A DNA stretch of 44,730 nt from SAR86 cluster bacterium (GCA_002746215.1 NVWI01000002.1:458291-503020), one strand, 5' to 3'; counted from the stretch's first letter, positions 9,465 through 17,915 are shown. Made by a program: numbers and translations. Notes: generated from the sequence alone by a model not told the origin.

Positions 9465-9491
9465 GTATACATATTTTTGTTATATGTATAC
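9465..9491. promoter_or_regulatory. Palindromic operator candidate upstream of fic
   Basis: GTATACATA (9465-9473) and TATGTATAC (9483-9491) form perfect 9-bp inverted arms, 50-75 bp upstream of the fic start. TATATGTATA occurs again at 9441-9450 even closer to the gene. The Fic protein has a C-terminal winged helix, so autorepression at this site is a reasonable inference. Confidence 0.45.
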
Positions 9492-9651
9492 TAAAATACG
9501 ATTTTGGTTACTTTTATACCGTCTAATTGACGATTAACTCAGCGTCTAATTGCTTAATGGAATACTTAATTCTAAGTAGTTCTTTAGTAATATTAGAAGT
9601 AACACCAACGGAACTGTGGTCTAGGCAAGCTAAATAAAAAAATGGATGGCG

Positions 9652-9679
9652 TGGAGGTTCAAATCCTCTTATCTAACCC
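9652..9679 (+). other. tRNA 3'-end-like remnant (possible att site)
   Basis: GGAGG-TTCAAAT-CCTCT (9652-9668) folds as a perfect T-arm with a standard TTCAAAT loop. It is followed by seven bases (TATCTAA), one discriminator base and CCA (9677-9679), which is the exact geometry of a tRNA 3' end. The upstream sequence does not form a recognisable D-arm or anticodon arm, so this is not a working tRNA. Genomic islands often integrate into, and duplicate, tRNA 3' ends; reading this as such a scar is inference. Confidence 0.4.
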
Positions 9680-9726
9680 AGAGAGAAAACTTACACACTT
9701 CTTTTGACCCAAGTTTCAGCTTAAGT

Positions 9727-10755
9727 TTAAAAACCTTGCAGAACGATTTTCCCAATTGATGTATTACTTTCAACCTGCGCATGAGCCCGTTTTAAATTTT
9801 CTGCATTAATAAGCCCATAATTTTTTCCCAGCGTTGTTTTAATCAAGCCAGTATCAATAAGTTCAGATACTTTATTCAACAGCACTGCTTGTTCAGTCAT
9901 ATCTGCGGTTTGAAACATTGAGCGAGTGAACATAAATTCCCAATGCAGCGAGACAGACTTTTGCTTTAACTTCATAATGTCCAAACCACCAATAGGGTTA
10001 TCAATCAACGCGATTTTTCCTTGTGGCGCGATAATTTCAACCAGTTGGTCATAGTGCTGATCGGTGTGCGTAAGTGAAATAATATGCGTGACATTATCCA
10101 GCCCTACTCTGCTTAACTCTGCGCTGAAGGACTTGCTGTGATCAATAACATGGTCTGCGCCGCGCTCTTTTACCCAGGCCTGACTTGCAGGACGAGATGC
10201 AGTGCCAATAACCGTGGCCTTAGTTAGCTGAGAAGCAAGTTGAATTAAAATAGAGCCAACCCCACCAGCAGCGCCTACGACAAGTAAGCGCTCATCAGCA
10301 GACGCATTTTGCTCATTTTGTTTTTGCTGTAGTCCAATTCTATCGAATAGCAATTCCCAGGCAGTGATCGCTGTTAAGGGTACGGCAGCAGCTTCTGCAT
10401 CACTTAACGACTGTGGCGCTTTCCCGACAATTCTTTCATCAACCAAATGATATTCAGCATTGGTTCCACTGCGCGTAATATCGCCTGCATACCATACCCT
10501 GTCGCCAACTTTATACGATGAAACTGCATCACCCACTGCAACCACTTCGCCGACAGCGTCATAACCTAAAACCTTGTATTGGCCTAATGCAGGTGCCGTT
10601 GTCATTCTTATTTTAGTATCGACAGGATTGACCGAAACCGCATTGACCTTTACCAGCAAATCTCGACTCTCGGGAGTCGGCTGTGGCAATTCAATATCTT
10701 GCAGGGCTTTAGGGTTACTAATTTTTAATGATTGAGCGTATCCAACTGCTTTCAT
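9727..10755 (-). CDS. Zinc-type alcohol dehydrogenase family / quinone-reductase-like oxidoreductase
   Basis: This is a 342-residue medium-chain dehydrogenase/reductase of the zinc-binding alcohol dehydrogenase family protein group (TIGR02817-like). The N-terminal GroES-like domain contains LLVKVNAVSVNPVDTKIR (about 29-46). The Rossmann fold has VGAAGGVGSILIQLASQL (about 160-177) for NAD(P)H. The catalytic zinc cysteines of true alcohol dehydrogenases are absent, so quinone or enone reduction is likelier. It stands alone, with a REPIN-like element 37 bp upstream of its start. The substrate is unknown. Confidence 0.85.
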   Translation of the reverse strand: MKAVGYAQSLKISNPKALQDIELPQPTPESRDLLVKVNAVSVNPVDTKIRMTTAPALGQYKVLGYDAVGEVVAVGDAVSSYKVGDRVWYAGDITRSGTNAEYHLVDERIVGKAPQSLSDAEAAAVPLTAITAWELLFDRIGLQQKQNEQNASADERLLVVGAAGGVGSILIQLASQLTKATVIGTASRPASQAWVKERGADHVIDHSKSFSAELSRVGLDNVTHIISLTHTDQHYDQLVEIIAPQGKIALIDNPIGGLDIMKLKQKSVSLHWEFMFTRSMFQTADMTEQAVLLNKVSELIDTGLIKTTLGKNYGLINAENLKRAHAQVESNTSIGKIVLQGF

Positions 10756-10792
10756 CTTTTCTCCGTTGTAAAATGACTAATGGAAGACTAAT

Positions 10793-10888
10793 GGTGTCAG
10801 AGTAAAGCTGACTTTGCAGCTGCAACTCCATCAATACAGTACACAAGAGCCTGCCACAAAAGTTATTTTGAAGAATTACTCTGACACC
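10793..10888. repeat. REPIN-like element, copy 1
   Basis: This is the first of three ~95-bp elements bounded by GGTGTCAGAGTAA (10793-10805) and its inverse TTACTCTGACACC ending at 10888. The interior is not conserved with the other copies. A 10-bp exact tandem duplication (10887-10896 and 10897-10906) starts at its last CC. On the left, GACTAATGG at 10775-10783 recurs at 10786-10794, ending at the element's second G. It lies between the oxidoreductase and cytochrome genes. Confidence 0.75.
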
Positions 10889-10918
10889 TGGGTGTTCCTG
10901 GGTGTTATTTAGTACTCT

Positions 10919-11953
10919 TTAGAACTCTGCTGGTAATGATCCAAGATAAGCCGTCAAATTAATGATGTCGTCGCCAGTTAGATTTTCTACGACAGCATCC
11001 ATCAGTGGCGACCATACACCCTGACGTGTGCCCTGTTGGAAATCAAACAACTGTCGAGCAAGATAACTTGGCGATCGTCCACGTAGCGCTGGCACCTGCC
11101 CAAGCCCTTGCAACTGTTCACCATGACAGATTGCACAAGCAATTGACTTGTCACCACCCGTCGTAGCCATGGCCTCACCCGCAGCAACGGCACCAATGGG
11201 CACCAGGGCTCTAAAGCCAGCACGTGGGTTACGCAGTAACTCTGTGCCTTCCGGGTCCACTGGCATTTCGATAATGCGACGACCAATTGGTTCTTCACCT
11301 GCGGCATCACCCTCAAGCGGGATATGCAAACCGCCACGTCGAAAGGTCAATGGCACTGTGTCAGTTTCAACCACTTCTATCCATTGGTTCCAATCCATTG
11401 CTCCGTAGTATTCAGCGGCTTGTTCGATCTCTTCATCCGTCATATTTACCGCAAAGGCCATCATCATGGCGGTGTTTGCTTTTGCCGTGTTTGCACTACC
11501 ACGCAAGCCATCACGCATGTCCTGCAATTGCTGTTTAAAGTAACCCGGTTCAAGCCCAACGACACTGGCATTTTCTGGTTTACCCTGCCCAGTTGGGTAA
11601 TGACAGAGCGAGCAAGCCATGATGCCTGCTGCTTCACGACCTATAGCAACGATAGAGGGCATGGGGAGATGATCTTGCGGGTACCAATCTGCGGGGCCAA
11701 AACGATTGCGAGCTTCATTAAGTGTAAACCGGCCTTCCGAACCCGGTAGAGAATATAAAGTTCCGTCATCTTCCTCGGCTGGGAAAATGGGTGAAATGGC
11801 ATAAGCCCAATCCATCTCTTCAAGCACGGCCTGTGCATTTAAATTTGATGAGAAAACGAACAGTAGGCTGCTCGCCACAACGACTAGTAAGGCCTTCGAA
11901 AATAATGAGACAGTTAAAGCGTGTCCGCGCTCTGGGACAAAAATTATTTGCAT
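10919..11953 (-). CDS. Secreted dihaem cytochrome c
   Basis: This 344-residue protein has two CxxCH haem sites, CSLCH (114-118) and CAICH (273-277), each in a class I cytochrome c-like domain of the c553/c4 type. The N-terminus is a signal peptide with an unusually long leader before the hydrophobic stretch LLVVVASSLLFVF (about 22-34), likely cleaved after LNAQA. The start is supported by AAGGAGT 8 nt before the ATG. It probably shuttles electrons in the periplasm. Partners are not visible; the neighbouring reductase is not an obvious one. Confidence 0.88.
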   Translation of the reverse strand: MQIIFVPERGHALTVSLFSKALLVVVASSLLFVFSSNLNAQAVLEEMDWAYAISPIFPAEEDDGTLYSLPGSEGRFTLNEARNRFGPADWYPQDHLPMPSIVAIGREAAGIMACSLCHYPTGQGKPENASVVGLEPGYFKQQLQDMRDGLRGSANTAKANTAMMMAFAVNMTDEEIEQAAEYYGAMDWNQWIEVVETDTVPLTFRRGGLHIPLEGDAAGEEPIGRRIIEMPVDPEGTELLRNPRAGFRALVPIGAVAAGEAMATTGGDKSIACAICHGEQLQGLGQVPALRGRSPSYLARQLFDFQQGTRQGVWSPLMDAVVENLTGDDIINLTAYLGSLPAEF

Positions 11954-12196
11954 TGATCTTACTCCTTAGCTTGCTTCGAATTACACCTATAATCGTAAGG
12001 CGTAAGGCGCTAGTACCGAGGTTTTATTTTAATTATTGTTAGTTCTAGCAATCTGTAATATGAAGGAAATCGCAGAACACTTCAAACATTCAGACAAAGG
12101 AATTAAGTTTTAACTTAACAACTGAAAATTTTATATATAACCTAGATATTATTAGTTTAAATACTTGGCTCAGAAAGCCGATTGGAGTGTGCTTTA

Positions 12197-13159
12197 GTGT
12201 CAGCCTGCCCAACACAAAAAATTAATTTGAGACGAAGCTCTATCTTTCTTACGTTACTGGCATTAGTACAAGGTTGCCAGTTAACTGACCACCTTACATC
12301 TGATTCAACTTTTTCTATCCAGCCATTAAACACGCTAGCGTGGATAGATCGAGAAGGTCATGAAGTGCCTATTAACATACCTGCACGTAATTACATCTAT
12401 GCTCAACTTTCACCTGATGGCAAACAGGTTGCTCTCAACTCACGGGATGAATCAAGTGACATCTGGATTTTTGACCTGCAGTTGGAAAGTTTACGTCGCC
12501 TAACATTCGATTCATCACCAAATATTGCTCCGCTCTGGGCACCTGATGGACGTCTTGCCTATACCCGAGTGATAGATGGCACCCAGGAAATTATTTTGCA
12601 AGTTGCTGATCGTTCAGAGCCTGCTGAGCTCTTATCTATTTTGAGTAATAATGCCAAATATCCAACGAGTTTCACCGCAGATGGCCAAACGCTTATTTAT
12701 CATACCAGCACCTTTGGTTATGACATCTGGTCGGTTTCACTCGAAGAAGAAACCAACAGCGCTCAACAACTATTAGCAAACCCAGATTATCGTGAAACCA
12801 ATGGCGCCCTATCACCAGACGAACGCTGGCTTGCTTATGAATCAGATGAATCTGGTCAATTGGAAATCTATGTCAGCCCCTTTCCAGATGTATATTCCGC
12901 TGGTGTACAGATTTCAGATGGTGGCGGCAGCCGGCCACGTTGGCATCCTGATGGCAGTGAACTCTTCTATATCAAACAACATGAATCTGAATTAACTGGC
13001 GCATTAATGGCTGTATCAATTAATGATGATCCTAGCTTCTCTCACGGCACACCAGAATTACTGTTTGAAAATAACTTTATAGCACCTAATGCTGGGCGTC
13101 AGGTCTATGATATTTCAGCAGATGGACAACGCTTTTTGATGATTCAAAATGATCACTAA
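12197..13159 (+). CDS. TolB-like beta-propeller lipoprotein (PD40 repeats)
   Basis: This protein of about 320 residues is built of PD40/TolB-type beta-propeller repeats. Recognisable blades are YAQLSPDGKQVAL, PLWAPDGRLAYT, PTSFTADGQTLIY, GALSPDERWLAY, PRWHPDGSELFYI and YDISADGQRFLMI. A hydrophobic segment ends in LALVQGC, a plausible lipobox with C27. I chose the GTG at 12197 because GGAG lies 9 nt upstream; a TTG at 12182 overlaps that site. The sequence resembles the C-terminal propeller of longer sensor or kinase proteins, so it may derive from one. The ligand or partner is unknown. Confidence 0.75.
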   Translation: MSACPTQKINLRRSSIFLTLLALVQGCQLTDHLTSDSTFSIQPLNTLAWIDREGHEVPINIPARNYIYAQLSPDGKQVALNSRDESSDIWIFDLQLESLRRLTFDSSPNIAPLWAPDGRLAYTRVIDGTQEIILQVADRSEPAELLSILSNNAKYPTSFTADGQTLIYHTSTFGYDIWSVSLEEETNSAQQLLANPDYRETNGALSPDERWLAYESDESGQLEIYVSPFPDVYSAGVQISDGGGSRPRWHPDGSELFYIKQHESELTGALMAVSINDDPSFSHGTPELLFENNFIAPNAGRQVYDISADGQRFLMIQNDH

Positions 13160-13267
13160 ATATCATTCCCAATATAAAGTTTTTTATAGTAGGATTTAAT
13201 CTAATACTTACAAAAAAGGGCAGCATCATGCCACCCCATATTCATCATTCAAAAAATAAAGACTAAC

Positions 13268-13759
13268 TTAATCGTAGAAAAGTTCTAAGCTGGAGATTTT
13301 CCAATCACCCTCTTCTTTCCTGAATTCCAGCTCATAGTAACCACTAGAATTGACACTTATCGAACCCCCTGGTGGCTTATTAGTCACTATCGCCATTACT
13401 TTGCCTGTTATGTAATCTTCTCCAGGCATGTCAATTACAATGTTAGTCAAGTAGTGATGACCTTGCCCTACTCCGTTTTGTATTCTTCTCTCAGCACGCT
13501 CAGAAAATTCGATATACCTTTCTTCTGCGCCTACTCTTGTGTTTATAAGCTCACCGCCTGAATTAACTTTGAATACACCATCTTCAGTAAATAAAGTCAT
13601 AAGAAGTTCTGTGTCATAGTAGTCAATGGCATAACTATAGGTGTTTATCAAATCATAAACCGCTTGGCGGTCTTCATAAGGTATTTCAGCAGCACTAGCT
13701 TTGGTGGAAAAAAATGCTATTAAAATGACAATTAAAAAATAGTTGATTTTATTATTCAT
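13268..13759 (-). CDS. Secreted NTF2-fold (SnoaL-like) protein
   Basis: This 163-residue protein begins with a signal peptide (MNNKINYFLIVILIAFFSTKASA). The remainder looks like a SnoaL/NTF2-fold domain: an initial helix (YEDRQAVYDLINTYSYAIDYYD), then LMTLFTEDGVFKV and late beta strands ending GDWKISSLELFYD. Such folds bind or isomerise small molecules, and export suggests a periplasmic place. It lies tail-to-tail with the TolB-like gene. Catalytic residues cannot be assigned with confidence. Confidence 0.7.
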   Translation of the reverse strand: MNNKINYFLIVILIAFFSTKASAAEIPYEDRQAVYDLINTYSYAIDYYDTELLMTLFTEDGVFKVNSGGELINTRVGAEERYIEFSERAERRIQNGVGQGHHYLTNIVIDMPGEDYITGKVMAIVTNKPPGGSISVNSSGYYELEFRKEEGDWKISSLELFYD

Positions 13760-13845
13760 AGATTCCTTTAATCTTCTTATATAGGTTTCACATCATACCT
13801 AAATGTAGACATATATAAACTTAGTTAAATATCGCACCAATGCGA

Positions 13846-14205
13846 TTACCGGCTGGTAAATGTTTTACTGATTATCTTCCAACCATTACCGTCATCAATC
13901 AAATGGAAATAGTTTGTGAAGCTCATACCGTCAGGATAAGTCTCAACCAGCGTCACCGTGGCCACTTTATCCTCAATACTCAGCTCAGTAACAATTGGAT
14001 CGTAATTAAAATCTGTTTGATTCATAGGCGACTTACAAATTTCAGCAATGAATATATCGGGTGTAGCCAGTAATACCTGTCCACCCAAATAACCATTCAT
14101 GACCGCCTTTTCATGAAAACTATCTTCTAGTTTTGACGCATTACCTTCATAGGTTCCCTGGGTATAGAGTTCTATTACTTTACGAATGTTCGCTTCTTGT
14201 TCCAT
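13846..14205 (-). CDS. NTF2-like (lumazine-binding-like) small protein
   Basis: This 119-residue cytoplasmic protein matches the putative lumazine-binding / NTF2-like family. It has VIELYTQGTYEGNASKLEDSF, then FHEKAVMNGYLGG, and ends in a strand pair, TNYFHLIDDGNGWKIISKTF. It lies 45 bp downstream of the TetR gene in the same direction, so it is probably in that operon. A ligand-binding or small isomerase role is possible; nothing in the sequence fixes the substrate. Confidence 0.75.
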   Translation of the reverse strand: MEQEANIRKVIELYTQGTYEGNASKLEDSFHEKAVMNGYLGGQVLLATPDIFIAEICKSPMNQTDFNYDPIVTELSIEDKVATVTLVETYPDGMSFTNYFHLIDDGNGWKIISKTFTSR

Positions 14206-14250
14206 TTGGCTACCTTCTTTTTCTCAAATAATAATTTATTTATCGCCTGT

Positions 14251-14853
14251 TTATTTCTCACCTAAAAGAATCACTATAGCCGAGTCAATAAAACGGCGCA
14301 GCACCTTGGTTGATTCTCCTGCTCGCACTCGAATAGATATGCTATGTAATAAAGCCTGTATTAATTTGCTGAGTGACTTAGCGTCTACATCTTTATGCAC
14401 TTGTCCCTGCTCTATCGCTAACTCTACTCGTTGAAGAATCATGGCATCAACATGGTTGATAGCCGCCATCAAATCAGATTGTACTTCAGGGTGAATTAAC
14501 GTGGCCGCAGGTGCAGTTGACCAAACCATGCAACCTAAAGCCATTTCTTCACTTGAATAAACGTCCAGCGCTTCCCGATAGAACTTCTTCAGACCTTTAC
14601 GGATATCTTTCTCTTGCACCAGCGTACGCTTAAACGCTTTATCCATTATCGTGCCAAACTGATTTAGCGCCTGCCGATAAATTTCTTCTTTATCGCCAAA
14701 TGCACGATAAATGCTGGGCCTATTCATGCCCATTGCAGCAGATAAATCGTCAAGCGAAGTGCCGCTGAAACCTTTAGCCCAGAACACAGTACCGGCTGCC
14801 TTAAGTGCTGCTTCCGACTCGTAAAGTTTTGGCCTTCCTCGTTGCCCAATCAT
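14251..14853 (-). CDS. TetR/AcrR family transcriptional regulator
   Basis: This 200-residue regulator has an N-terminal TetR helix-turn-helix: AAGTVFWAKGFSGTSLDDLS followed by AAMGMNRPSIYRAFGDKEEIYRQAL (about 15-60). The C-terminal helical domain would bind an inducer. It is divergent from the GST/HD/DJ-1 operon, and the 83-bp gap between them holds a 16-bp-arm inverted repeat. By analogy with other divergent TetR pairs it likely represses both directions. The inducer is unknown. Confidence 0.92.
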   Translation of the reverse strand: MIGQRGRPKLYESEAALKAAGTVFWAKGFSGTSLDDLSAAMGMNRPSIYRAFGDKEEIYRQALNQFGTIMDKAFKRTLVQEKDIRKGLKKFYREALDVYSSEEMALGCMVWSTAPAATLIHPEVQSDLMAAINHVDAMILQRVELAIEQGQVHKDVDAKSLSKLIQALLHSISIRVRAGESTKVLRRFIDSAIVILLGEK

Positions 14854-14858
14854 ACATT

Positions 14859-14913
14859 TGTACCATTTCGCATATTAATGCTTGCCTTACCTATTTTTAT
14901 GCGAGATAGTACA
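14859..14913. promoter_or_regulatory. Inverted-repeat operator between tetR and GST genes
   Basis: TGTACCATTTCGCATA (14859-14874) and TATGCGAGATAGTACA (14898-14913) are inverted copies matching at 14 of 16 positions, 23 bp apart. A possible rightward promoter lies within: TTGCCT (14882-14887) and GATAGT (14904-14909) with 16-bp spacing, so the right arm covers the -10 box. This is a likely TetR-family binding site. Confidence 0.6.
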
Positions 14914-14936
14914 TAAAAAAGCACAAGGGTTCAATC

Positions 14937-15860
14937 ATGCCGCAAGTAAATGACACTCTCAGTACAATCGTTCCCCGGCTAGAAGGCTTGCACCTGTTTC
15001 ATTTTGATGGTGCTCCATGCGCCCAACGTGTGCGCTTTGTGCTTGGTGAAAAAGGGCTTCGGCGTGGCCGCGAGGTTAAATTCGATGCGGTTTCTGCAGA
15101 CTCCATTCAAGGGAAGGATAGCCTATGGACAAGCCGATCAGTCTCGCTTATAAAAAAAGAAAACATGACACCAAGCTATGCTCAGATTAATCCTAATATG
15201 GTGGTTCCTGCCCTAGTGCATGATGGCCGACTCTATCTTGAATCTATGGATATTATCGAATATCTGGATCAGGCATTTGGCGGCTCTCCTTTTGTTCCCG
15301 CTGACTCCGCTCTCAGGGAAACAACGTTGACGCTGGTGCAACAAGCAAAAGAACTACACCTGTCACTTAGATACGTCAGTTTTCGTTGGAGCTTAGGTCG
15401 TCTAGCCATGCTTAATCCCAAAGAAAATAAAAATTTAAAAAATCTAGCAGCGCATGGTGATGATAAAGAAAACCTGGTGTCTTTTTATGATGCTTATAGC
15501 AACAAGGGAATCCCTCAACACCTCTTTGATGAGCATCTACTCAAACTCTATCAAGCATTTAATGATCTCAACTCTCAGCTCCGAGATGGCCGAACCTTTT
15601 TAATGGGTGATGCTATTTCTATAGCAGACGTTTTTTGGTCGATGAAAATACTGCGCCTTATTGAATGCGGTTACCTTTTTGCTGAATTACACCCAACACT
15701 TTATCAGTGGTATCAGCGCATGGTTGCCCGGCCAGCTTTTCAAAACGAAGTCATGGTAAACAATCGAATGCTTAATCGTGTATGGCGAAGTAAAGCCACG
15801 ATTGAAAGAATTTTTGGCCTTGGCCTCAATAATGCTCTGCATAAACTCATAGCAACTTAA
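14937..15860 (+). CDS. Glutathione S-transferase family protein
   Basis: This 307-residue cytosolic enzyme has a thioredoxin-like N-terminal domain: LHLFHFDGAPCAQRVRFVLG (about 18-37), with CAQR replacing the classical CPxx, and later PALVHDGRLYLESMDIIEYL (about 92-111), the glutathione gamma-glutamyl binding part. The all-helical C-terminal domain contains LMGDAISIADVFW. At 307 residues it is longer than typical 200-250 residue bacterial GSTs, with an extra stretch around 45-70 and a longer C-terminus. It is the first gene of the rightward operon controlled from the TetR intergenic region. The electrophilic substrate is unknown. Confidence 0.85.
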   Translation: MPQVNDTLSTIVPRLEGLHLFHFDGAPCAQRVRFVLGEKGLRRGREVKFDAVSADSIQGKDSLWTSRSVSLIKKENMTPSYAQINPNMVVPALVHDGRLYLESMDIIEYLDQAFGGSPFVPADSALRETTLTLVQQAKELHLSLRYVSFRWSLGRLAMLNPKENKNLKNLAAHGDDKENLVSFYDAYSNKGIPQHLFDEHLLKLYQAFNDLNSQLRDGRTFLMGDAISIADVFWSMKILRLIECGYLFAELHPTLYQWYQRMVARPAFQNEVMVNNRMLNRVWRSKATIERIFGLGLNNALHKLIAT

Positions 15861-15891
15861 CTAAAAAATAAAATTTTTACGAGGTATTGAT

Positions 15892-16632
15892 ATGAATAGT
15901 ACGAATACAAAAACACTGGTTAAAGATCCTGGTTGTTTACATGCCTGCCAGATGATACCGCGGTTTATAGGCCTGGATATGCGCATGGCTAAACGTAAAT
16001 TGCAGCTTAAATTAGGCATGAGCAAGCTTATTAGCCTGGTCCCCGATGCTTATCGTATCCCTGATTCTACACTTGCCCAGCAAGCGACAGAGCTGGTTAG
16101 AGAAATCTCTGATGATATGTTATTAAATCATTGCTACAGAACCTACTTATTCGGCTGTATTCTTGCGCATCAGGATGGTCTTAAATTTGACCGCGAAGTC
16201 TTTTATTTATCCAGCATCATGCATGATATTGGACTTTCTGAGAAACACGCCGCAGACCCAGGTTCATTTGAATATGTTGGCGCAAAAGTTGCGCATGAAT
16301 TCTGTCTTGATCATGACTACGATGCAGAGAAATCTGCATTAGTGCACGACGCCATCGCTTTACATTCAGCTGTAGGCATTGCGCATAAGGAAGACCCTGA
16401 AATAGCCTTGGTGCATTTTGGTGCTGGCGTTGATGTGATCGGCATACATTATGCTGAAATTCCTAAATATGCACTCACTGAAATATTGGAACAATATCCA
16501 CGTCTTGATTATAAAAATTTATTTGTTGATTTGATAAATAAGCAAGTCGAATTAAAACCGAAGAGCCATATCGCGACTCATATGAAACTTGGCTTTGGCA
16601 ATAAAGTTAAACAAACACCTTTTAGTGAATAA
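15892..16632 (+). CDS. HD-domain hydrolase
   Basis: This 246-residue protein carries an HD metal-dependent hydrolase domain. The segment RTYLFGCILAHQD supplies an early part, and LSSIMHDIGLSEKH (about 104-117) gives the central HD pair. The arrangement resembles cyanamide-hydratase-like HD proteins, but I cannot confirm that subtype. It follows the GST by 31 bp and precedes the DJ-1-family gene by 37 bp. The stop codon lies inside a 21-bp imperfect tandem duplication (16621-16662). Confidence 0.8.
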   Translation: MNSTNTKTLVKDPGCLHACQMIPRFIGLDMRMAKRKLQLKLGMSKLISLVPDAYRIPDSTLAQQATELVREISDDMLLNHCYRTYLFGCILAHQDGLKFDREVFYLSSIMHDIGLSEKHAADPGSFEYVGAKVAHEFCLDHDYDAEKSALVHDAIALHSAVGIAHKEDPEIALVHFGAGVDVIGIHYAEIPKYALTEILEQYPRLDYKNLFVDLINKQVELKPKSHIATHMKLGFGNKVKQTPFSE

Positions 16633-16662
16633 AAAGTAGAGTTTAGTGAATAAAGAGTAGAG
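16621..16662. repeat. 21-bp tandem duplication over the HD gene stop codon
   Basis: Two 21-bp units, 16621-16641 and 16642-16662, differ at one position (AATAAAAAG against AATAAAGAG). Each contains the gene's last codons and stop. It is probably a slippage product. Confidence 0.8.
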
Positions 16663-16669
16663 TTAAATC

Positions 16670-17560
16670 ATGAATGAAAAAAATAAGTCTATGAATTCCA
16701 AAAACAAAAAATTGCCTAATCGCAGAACGTTTCTACAGGGCTTAACGCTTACTACGGCGAGCATAGCTGTAGCGCCAGTTTTTGGACAAGAGAACAATGT
16801 AAATAATAGTCAATTACAAAACAGTCAGACGACTAGCACGTCTGGAGGCCTTAGTCTGGGTAATCCCGCAACAGAACCTAACAAGCCCATAATCGCAATG
16901 TTGGTTCATCCTAAAATGGTTATGCAGGATCTGGTCGGGCCCATGACGGTATTTAACATTATGGGTGCAGAAATTCATCTGGTGTGGAAAAACCTTGACT
17001 CAGTAAGTACAGATTTAGGCATTTCAGTCACACCCACTACCACCTTCGAAGATACACCACAGGATCTTGATGTATTGTTTGTACCTGGTGGGCTAGGTGG
17101 CTCTATTGATCTTATGCAAGATAAGGCAGTGTTAGATTTTTTATCCGATCGGGGAGAGACTGCAACTTATGTGACCAGTGTATGCACTGGTTCATTATTA
17201 CTGGGTGCGGCTGGACTGCTTAAAGGTTATCGGGCAACTAGTCACTGGTATACCCGTGACCACCTTGCTCTGATGGGTGCGACGCCCGTTAACGAACGCG
17301 TGGTACAGGATCGAAATCGTATTACTGGCGGCGGAGTAACCGCAGGCATTGATTTCGGCTTAACGCTCGCGGCATTACTAAAGAGTGAAGAAGATGCCAA
17401 ACGTTATCAGCTCCTGATGGAATATGCGCCAGCGCCGCCATTTAATGCAGGAACGCCTGAAACGGCACCAACGGCGACATATGATCGTATTGTTGCAGAA
17501 CGTGGCCCCTTTATAGAACAAGCGCGTGCTCTGGCTGCTCGTATTGGAGACACCTTCTAA
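16670..17560 (+). CDS. Exported DJ-1/PfpI family protein (isonitrile-hydratase-like)
   Basis: This 296-residue protein starts with a Tat-type leader, NRRTFLQGLTLTTASIAVAPV (about 17-37), so it is exported folded. The rest is a DJ-1/PfpI domain: MVMQDLVGPMTVFNIMGAEI with D87, LDVLFVPGGLGG, and the nucleophile elbow VTSVCTGSLLLGA with C172. The Asp plus Cys-Thr-Gly arrangement resembles isonitrile hydratase (InhA) and related DJ-1 members. Third gene of the TetR-linked operon. Hydration of a small nitrile-like compound is possible but unproven. Confidence 0.82.
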   Translation: MNEKNKSMNSKNKKLPNRRTFLQGLTLTTASIAVAPVFGQENNVNNSQLQNSQTTSTSGGLSLGNPATEPNKPIIAMLVHPKMVMQDLVGPMTVFNIMGAEIHLVWKNLDSVSTDLGISVTPTTTFEDTPQDLDVLFVPGGLGGSIDLMQDKAVLDFLSDRGETATYVTSVCTGSLLLGAAGLLKGYRATSHWYTRDHLALMGATPVNERVVQDRNRITGGGVTAGIDFGLTLAALLKSEEDAKRYQLLMEYAPAPPFNAGTPETAPTATYDRIVAERGPFIEQARALAARIGDTF

Positions 17561-17577
17561 TTGGAGACACCTTCTAA
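17544..17577. repeat. 17-bp exact tandem duplication over the DJ-1 gene stop codon
   Basis: TTGGAGACACCTTCTAA occurs twice back to back, at 17544-17560 and 17561-17577. The first copy contains the stop codon, and the second repeats the last codons and stop outside the gene. Confidence 0.9.
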
Positions 17578-17915
17578 ACCCTGACAATAAAATAAGCCAG
17601 TACCGCCTAATCAGGCTACATTGATATTCGAGTATTAAATGCTGAATTGTTATGGGCAAGTATTCAGTCTCGCCCCAGCAGACAATGTTGAAAGAATGGC
17701 GCTTAAGAGTTGTAGTATTAATTGTAAATGACCCTGAATTTACAATTGTTGTTTACTTGCAAGAACGCTTTGATGCACACTAAATAAAAAATTCTTGATA
17801 TCTAAATAGATCATTCATTCTGCTTATGTATAATTCCCTTTTATTTAACTTCAGCCTCGTAACAATAATTTAAAATCAAGAACCAAATAACAAGACAAAA
17901 ATCGGAGCAGTAAAA
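17578..17915. other. Intergenic region upstream of the flavin monooxygenase gene
   Basis: This 338-bp gap has no credible ORF. It contains an inverted repeat with perfect 10-bp arms, AATTGTAAAT (17720-17729) and ATTTACAATT (17738-17747), which could be an operator or a terminator. GGAG at 17904-17907 is the ribosome-binding site for the downstream TTG start. Confidence 0.5.

Larger units (their letters stand above)
9421..9726. other. Gap between defence island and metabolic genes
   Basis: This 306-bp non-coding stretch begins with the AT-rich palindromes upstream of fic. It ends with a tRNA-3'-end-like sequence at 9652-9679. I see no credible ORF. It is the junction between the restriction/Fic block and unrelated metabolic genes. 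Confidence 0.5.

Noticed and set aside
9591..9679. A complete tRNA gene ending in CCA
   Set aside because: Only the T-arm and acceptor 3' strand fold. Upstream bases give at most a weak TTAGA/TCTAA match and no anticodon or D-arm.
11324..11749. Long plus-strand frame (141 codons) opposite the cytochrome c gene
   Set aside because: It lies antisense to a gene with clear haem motifs and has no recognisable domain or ribosome-binding site.
13160..13267. Terminator between the convergent TolB-like and NTF2-fold genes
   Set aside because: Only a 4-bp stem (GGCA/TGCC) with a weak context could be found.
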